This document shows, piece by piece, positions 61,430-64,000 of a DNA stretch of 64,000 bases. Under the pieces are notes generated by a model. It worked only from the letters and a program-made list of their open reading frames with translations. It made no database searches and was not told the DNA's origin. The stretch comes from Bin80 sp965116685 (GTDB lineage Bacteria; Bacteroidota; Rhodothermia; Rhodothermales; Bin80). Positions within the stretch are counted from its first letter, which is position 1, and every line of letters starts with the position of its first letter. The stretch covers positions 620,001-684,000 of the forward strand of contig OZ220707.1 in NCBI GenBank assembly GCA_965116685.1. Direction: 5' to 3'. The position numbers and the translations under genes are program-made.

Positions 61430-62389
61430 ATGCATCTAAAAAATCTGGATGCATCCATTTATGTAGCCGGGCATAGAGGACTGCTCGGACGCGCACTGGT
61501 GAAGAAACTCCGCGCAAATGGATACACGAATCTACTGCTGCGCACAAGCAAGGAATTGGATCTTCGATGCCAACGTTCGGTCAACCACTTCTTTGAAAAA
61601 GAACGGCCGGAATTCGTGATCCTGGCTGCTGCACGGGTTGGGGGAATCCTTGCCAATGACCAGTATCCGGCAGACTTTCTGGGGGATAATCTCTCGATCC
61701 AGAACCATGTCTTGGATGCCGCAAAAAATACCAATGCAAAACGTCTGCTTTTTCTTGGGAGCACTTGCATTTACCCCCGGGAAGCGGAACAACCCCTGAA
61801 GGAAACTGCTTTACTCACTGGACTGCTTGAGGCGACGAACCGATGGTATGCGGTCGCCAAGATTGCCGGTGTCGTTCAATGCCAAGCGCTGCGACGTCAG
61901 TATGGATCTGACTTTGTAACGGTCATGGCAACAAATCTCTATGGACCGGGAGACAACTTTGATCTCGCCTCCAGTCATGTACTGCCGGCGCTCATGCGAA
62001 AGCTTCATGAAGCATATACATCTGGCAAAGGGCGCATCTCTGTCTGGGGTTCTGGAACTCCCCGCCGCGAATTTCTCTACAGTGAAGACATGGCCGACGC
62101 CTGTGTATTTGTGCTGAAAACGCCGGAAGAAGAACTTTTGCGCGTCGCCCCCGATTCCATGCTGAATGTGGGCTGCGGACAGGATCTGAGCATTAACCAT
62201 CTATGCACACTTCTTCAGGAGGTGATGGGCACTGACTGTGTACTTGATTTTGACTCCTCCAAGCCGGATGGCACCCCGCGAAAACTTGTCGACGTTTCAC
62301 GCTTGACCGAGTTGGGCTGGACAGCTCCAACCTCATTACGGGAAGGGATTCACAAGACGTATACGTGGTATAAATCTCAATGCCAATGA
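61430..62389 (+). CDS. fcl: GDP-L-fucose synthase
   Basis: The 319-residue epimerase/reductase turns GDP-4-keto-6-deoxymannose into GDP-L-fucose. VAGHRGLLGRALVKKL binds NADP; FLGSTCIYPREAEQPLKE and NRWYAVAKIAGV give the catalytic Ser-Tyr-Lys, and LYGPGDNFD and RREFLYSEDMADAC are conserved. Its last bases overlap gmd, which makes its substrate. The order fcl-gmd is the reverse of many clusters. Confidence 0.94.
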   Translation: MHLKNLDASIYVAGHRGLLGRALVKKLRANGYTNLLLRTSKELDLRCQRSVNHFFEKERPEFVILAAARVGGILANDQYPADFLGDNLSIQNHVLDAAKNTNAKRLLFLGSTCIYPREAEQPLKETALLTGLLEATNRWYAVAKIAGVVQCQALRRQYGSDFVTVMATNLYGPGDNFDLASSHVLPALMRKLHEAYTSGKGRISVWGSGTPRREFLYSEDMADACVFVLKTPEEELLRVAPDSMLNVGCGQDLSINHLCTLLQEVMGTDCVLDFDSSKPDGTPRKLVDVSRLTELGWTAPTSLREGIHKTYTWYKSQCQ

Positions 62390-63432
62390 ACAATAAAACA
62401 GCCTTGATTACCGGTGTAACCGGTCAGGATGGTGCGTACCTCTCTGAACTCCTTCTGGACAAGGGATACACCGTTCATGGCGTAAAACGCCGCGCAAGCC
62501 TCTTTAATACGCAGCGGATTGATCATCTGTACATGGATCCGCATGTTGACCAAGCGCGGTTCCGACTCCATTACGGGGATCTGACGGATTCGACCAACCT
62601 GATTCGCATTGTACAGGAAGTGCAACCGGATGAGATCTATAACCTGGGTGCACAGAGCCATGTACAGGTCAGCTTTGATACCCCCGAATATACTGCGAAT
62701 GCGGATGCGGTTGGGGTTTTAAGGCTATTGGAAGCCGTTCGCATCCTGGGCATGACCGACCAGGTTCGATTTTATCAGGCATCCACTAGCGAACTCTTCG
62801 GAAACGCGCCGCCCCCTCAATCCGAAACTACTCCGTTCCGCCCCCGAAGCCCCTATGGTGCTGCCAAACTCTATGCCTACTGGATCACGGTCAACTATCG
62901 AGAAGCCTACGGCATGTATGCCTGCAACGGAATTCTTTTTAATCATGAAAGCCCGCTGCGCGGGGAGACGTTTGTGACTCGCAAGATCACCCGGGCCGCA
63001 GCACGAATCCAGCTTGGGATTGATCAGAAGCTGTACCTTGGAAACCTTGATGCCCAGCGGGACTGGGGACATGCGTGTGATTATGTGGAGGGAATGTGGC
63101 GGATGCTGCAGCAGGAGGCTCCACGGGACTATGTATTGGCGACCGGGCGAGCCACCTCGGTACGAACCCTCTGCTCACTGGCCTTCGCGGAAATGGGGTT
63201 ACCTCTGGAGTGGAAGGGAACCGGAAAAGATGAAAAGGGGCACTGTCAAAAAACCGGTCGCATCCTCGTCGAGGTTGACCCCCGTTATTATCGACCCGCT
63301 GAAGTGGATCATTTACGGGGGGATCCTTCTCTTGCGTGGAAGGAACTCGGCTGGAAACCAGCCACCACATTCGAAGACTTGGTCCAGGAAATGGTCCAGG
63401 AGGATCTCCGACGGGAACAGGATCTTCATTAA
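62380..63432 (+). CDS. gmd: GDP-mannose 4,6-dehydratase
   Basis: The 350-residue enzyme makes GDP-4-keto-6-deoxy-D-mannose from GDP-mannose. TGVTGQDGAYLSELLLDKGY is the NADP motif, STSELFGNAP and YGAAKLYAYWITVNYREAYG hold the active-site residues, and ACNGILFNHESPLRGETFVTR is characteristic. ATG 62380 overlaps the fcl stop by ten bases; ATG 62386 is possible. Complete. Confidence 0.95.
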   Translation: MPMNNKTALITGVTGQDGAYLSELLLDKGYTVHGVKRRASLFNTQRIDHLYMDPHVDQARFRLHYGDLTDSTNLIRIVQEVQPDEIYNLGAQSHVQVSFDTPEYTANADAVGVLRLLEAVRILGMTDQVRFYQASTSELFGNAPPPQSETTPFRPRSPYGAAKLYAYWITVNYREAYGMYACNGILFNHESPLRGETFVTRKITRAAARIQLGIDQKLYLGNLDAQRDWGHACDYVEGMWRMLQQEAPRDYVLATGRATSVRTLCSLAFAEMGLPLEWKGTGKDEKGHCQKTGRILVEVDPRYYRPAEVDHLRGDPSLAWKELGWKPATTFEDLVQEMVQEDLRREQDLH

Positions 63433-63486
63433 GCGGATCAAAGCTCCAATGCAACCTTGATCTCGCCCTAAATTGCACTTTTGCAC

Positions 63487-64000
63487 ATGCATGAGCCCCT
63501 GAATGGGATCGTCCTTGCTGGCGGTACAGGAAGTCGATTGTACCCTCTTACGAAAGTCACCAACAAGCATTTACTGCCTGTGGGGAGATATCCAATGATT
63601 TACCATCCGCTCATGCGACTCCGGGAAGCCGGCATTGAGCGGGTTGCTGTGGTTACCAGCCCTGAACATATGGGAGATGTTGTGAATCTTCTCGGAAGCG
63701 GAAGAGCACTGGGACTTGACCTGACATACCGTGTTCAGGATCAACCAGGCGGCATTGCGCAGGCACTAGGGTTATGTGAGAATTTTGCCGGTGGCAAACC
63801 CTTCCTGGTTGCCCTTGGGGACAACATCCTGGAAGACAGCCTGACTGGTGAGGTTGATTTATTTCGTCGCCAGGAAAGTGGCGCACGCATTCTCTTGAAA
63901 GCCGTCCCGGACCCCGAACGCTATGGGGTCCCCCGCTTCCAGGGAGAGGAGATTGTCGAGATCACGGAAAAACCCGAACCTCCACCGAGTCGGTATGCGG
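63487..64000 (+). CDS. Sugar-1-phosphate nucleotidyltransferase (RmlA-like), partial
   Basis: The first 171 codons reach the right edge with the frame open. GIVLAGGTGSRLYPLT is the nucleotide-binding start, and KHLLPVGRYPMIYHPL, QPGGIAQALGLC, ALGDNILED and ITEKPEPPPSRYA are family motifs. It resembles glucose-1-phosphate thymidylyltransferase, but the replacement of Gln by His in NKHLLPV is like several paralogues of other specificity. ATG 63487 begins MHEPLNG. Likely the next gene of the nucleotide-sugar operon, 54 bp after gmd. Confidence 0.87.
   Translation, partial: MHEPLNGIVLAGGTGSRLYPLTKVTNKHLLPVGRYPMIYHPLMRLREAGIERVAVVTSPEHMGDVVNLLGSGRALGLDLTYRVQDQPGGIAQALGLCENFAGGKPFLVALGDNILEDSLTGEVDLFRRQESGARILLKAVPDPERYGVPRFQGEEIVEITEKPEPPPSRYA

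Overview
The window looks like part of a chromosome from a Bacteroidota-type bacterium, most likely near the Rhodothermota/Balneolota branch (inference). The evidence is a PorQ-like type IX secretion protein, an S8 protease ending in a type IX sorting domain, a very long SecA, a prs-rplY-pth group and weak Shine-Dalgarno sites. By eye the base composition is balanced. Most genes are housekeeping, with a dense pile of mobile DNA at the left edge and a second insertion sequence near 58-60 kb.

1-9 kb is a nested mobile-element region. Two same-orientation copies of one DDE insertion sequence (called IS-B here) flank an ISL3-family element. The second IS-B copy (2246-5842) has 18-bp perfect terminal repeats and 4-bp TAAC target duplications. 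Its transposase is split by a complete group II intron (2819-4731), and removing the intron restores the reading frame exactly. That copy sits in the last codons of a decayed IS1380 transposase. A decayed IS110 transposase and an IS1380 N-terminal remnant follow.

9.6-20 kb holds a streptogramin-lyase-like propeller with a haem-binding motif, a superoxide dismutase, and the membrane arm of complex I on the minus strand (nuoJ, K, L, M, N). An NhaD antiporter and a pterin dehydratase gene lie between nuoM and nuoN. 20-31 kb has a DEDDh exonuclease/GIY-YIG protein, malate dehydrogenase, an Smr protein, two paralogous sigma factors around a DUF971 gene, a PhzF-like enzyme, a Cys/Met-metabolism PLP enzyme and two Gfo/Idh/MocA oxidoreductases with Tat-like leaders. 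31-39 kb has a DUF5916 outer-membrane protein, an SDR, a DsbA-like protein and a 977-residue subtilisin-like protease with leucine-rich repeats. Two 98-bp MITEs at 39.3-39.5 kb carry termini like those of IS-B.

39.8-57 kb carries two phosphohexomutases, RecN, SecA, PorQ, a tyrosine-recombinase homologue lacking most catalytic residues, a two-lipoyl-domain E2 acyltransferase, a membrane pyrophosphatase, Pth, L25, PRPP synthetase, tRNA-Gln(UUG) and an aspartate-racemase-like gene. 57-60 kb has two short hypothetical genes and an ISNCY-type element. From 60.5 kb to the right edge runs a plus-strand nucleotide-sugar operon: UDP-glucuronate decarboxylase-like, GDP-fucose synthase, GDP-mannose dehydratase and a truncated sugar-1-phosphate nucleotidyltransferase. 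This suggests surface polysaccharide or glycan synthesis, fed by the phosphohexomutases at 40-43 kb.
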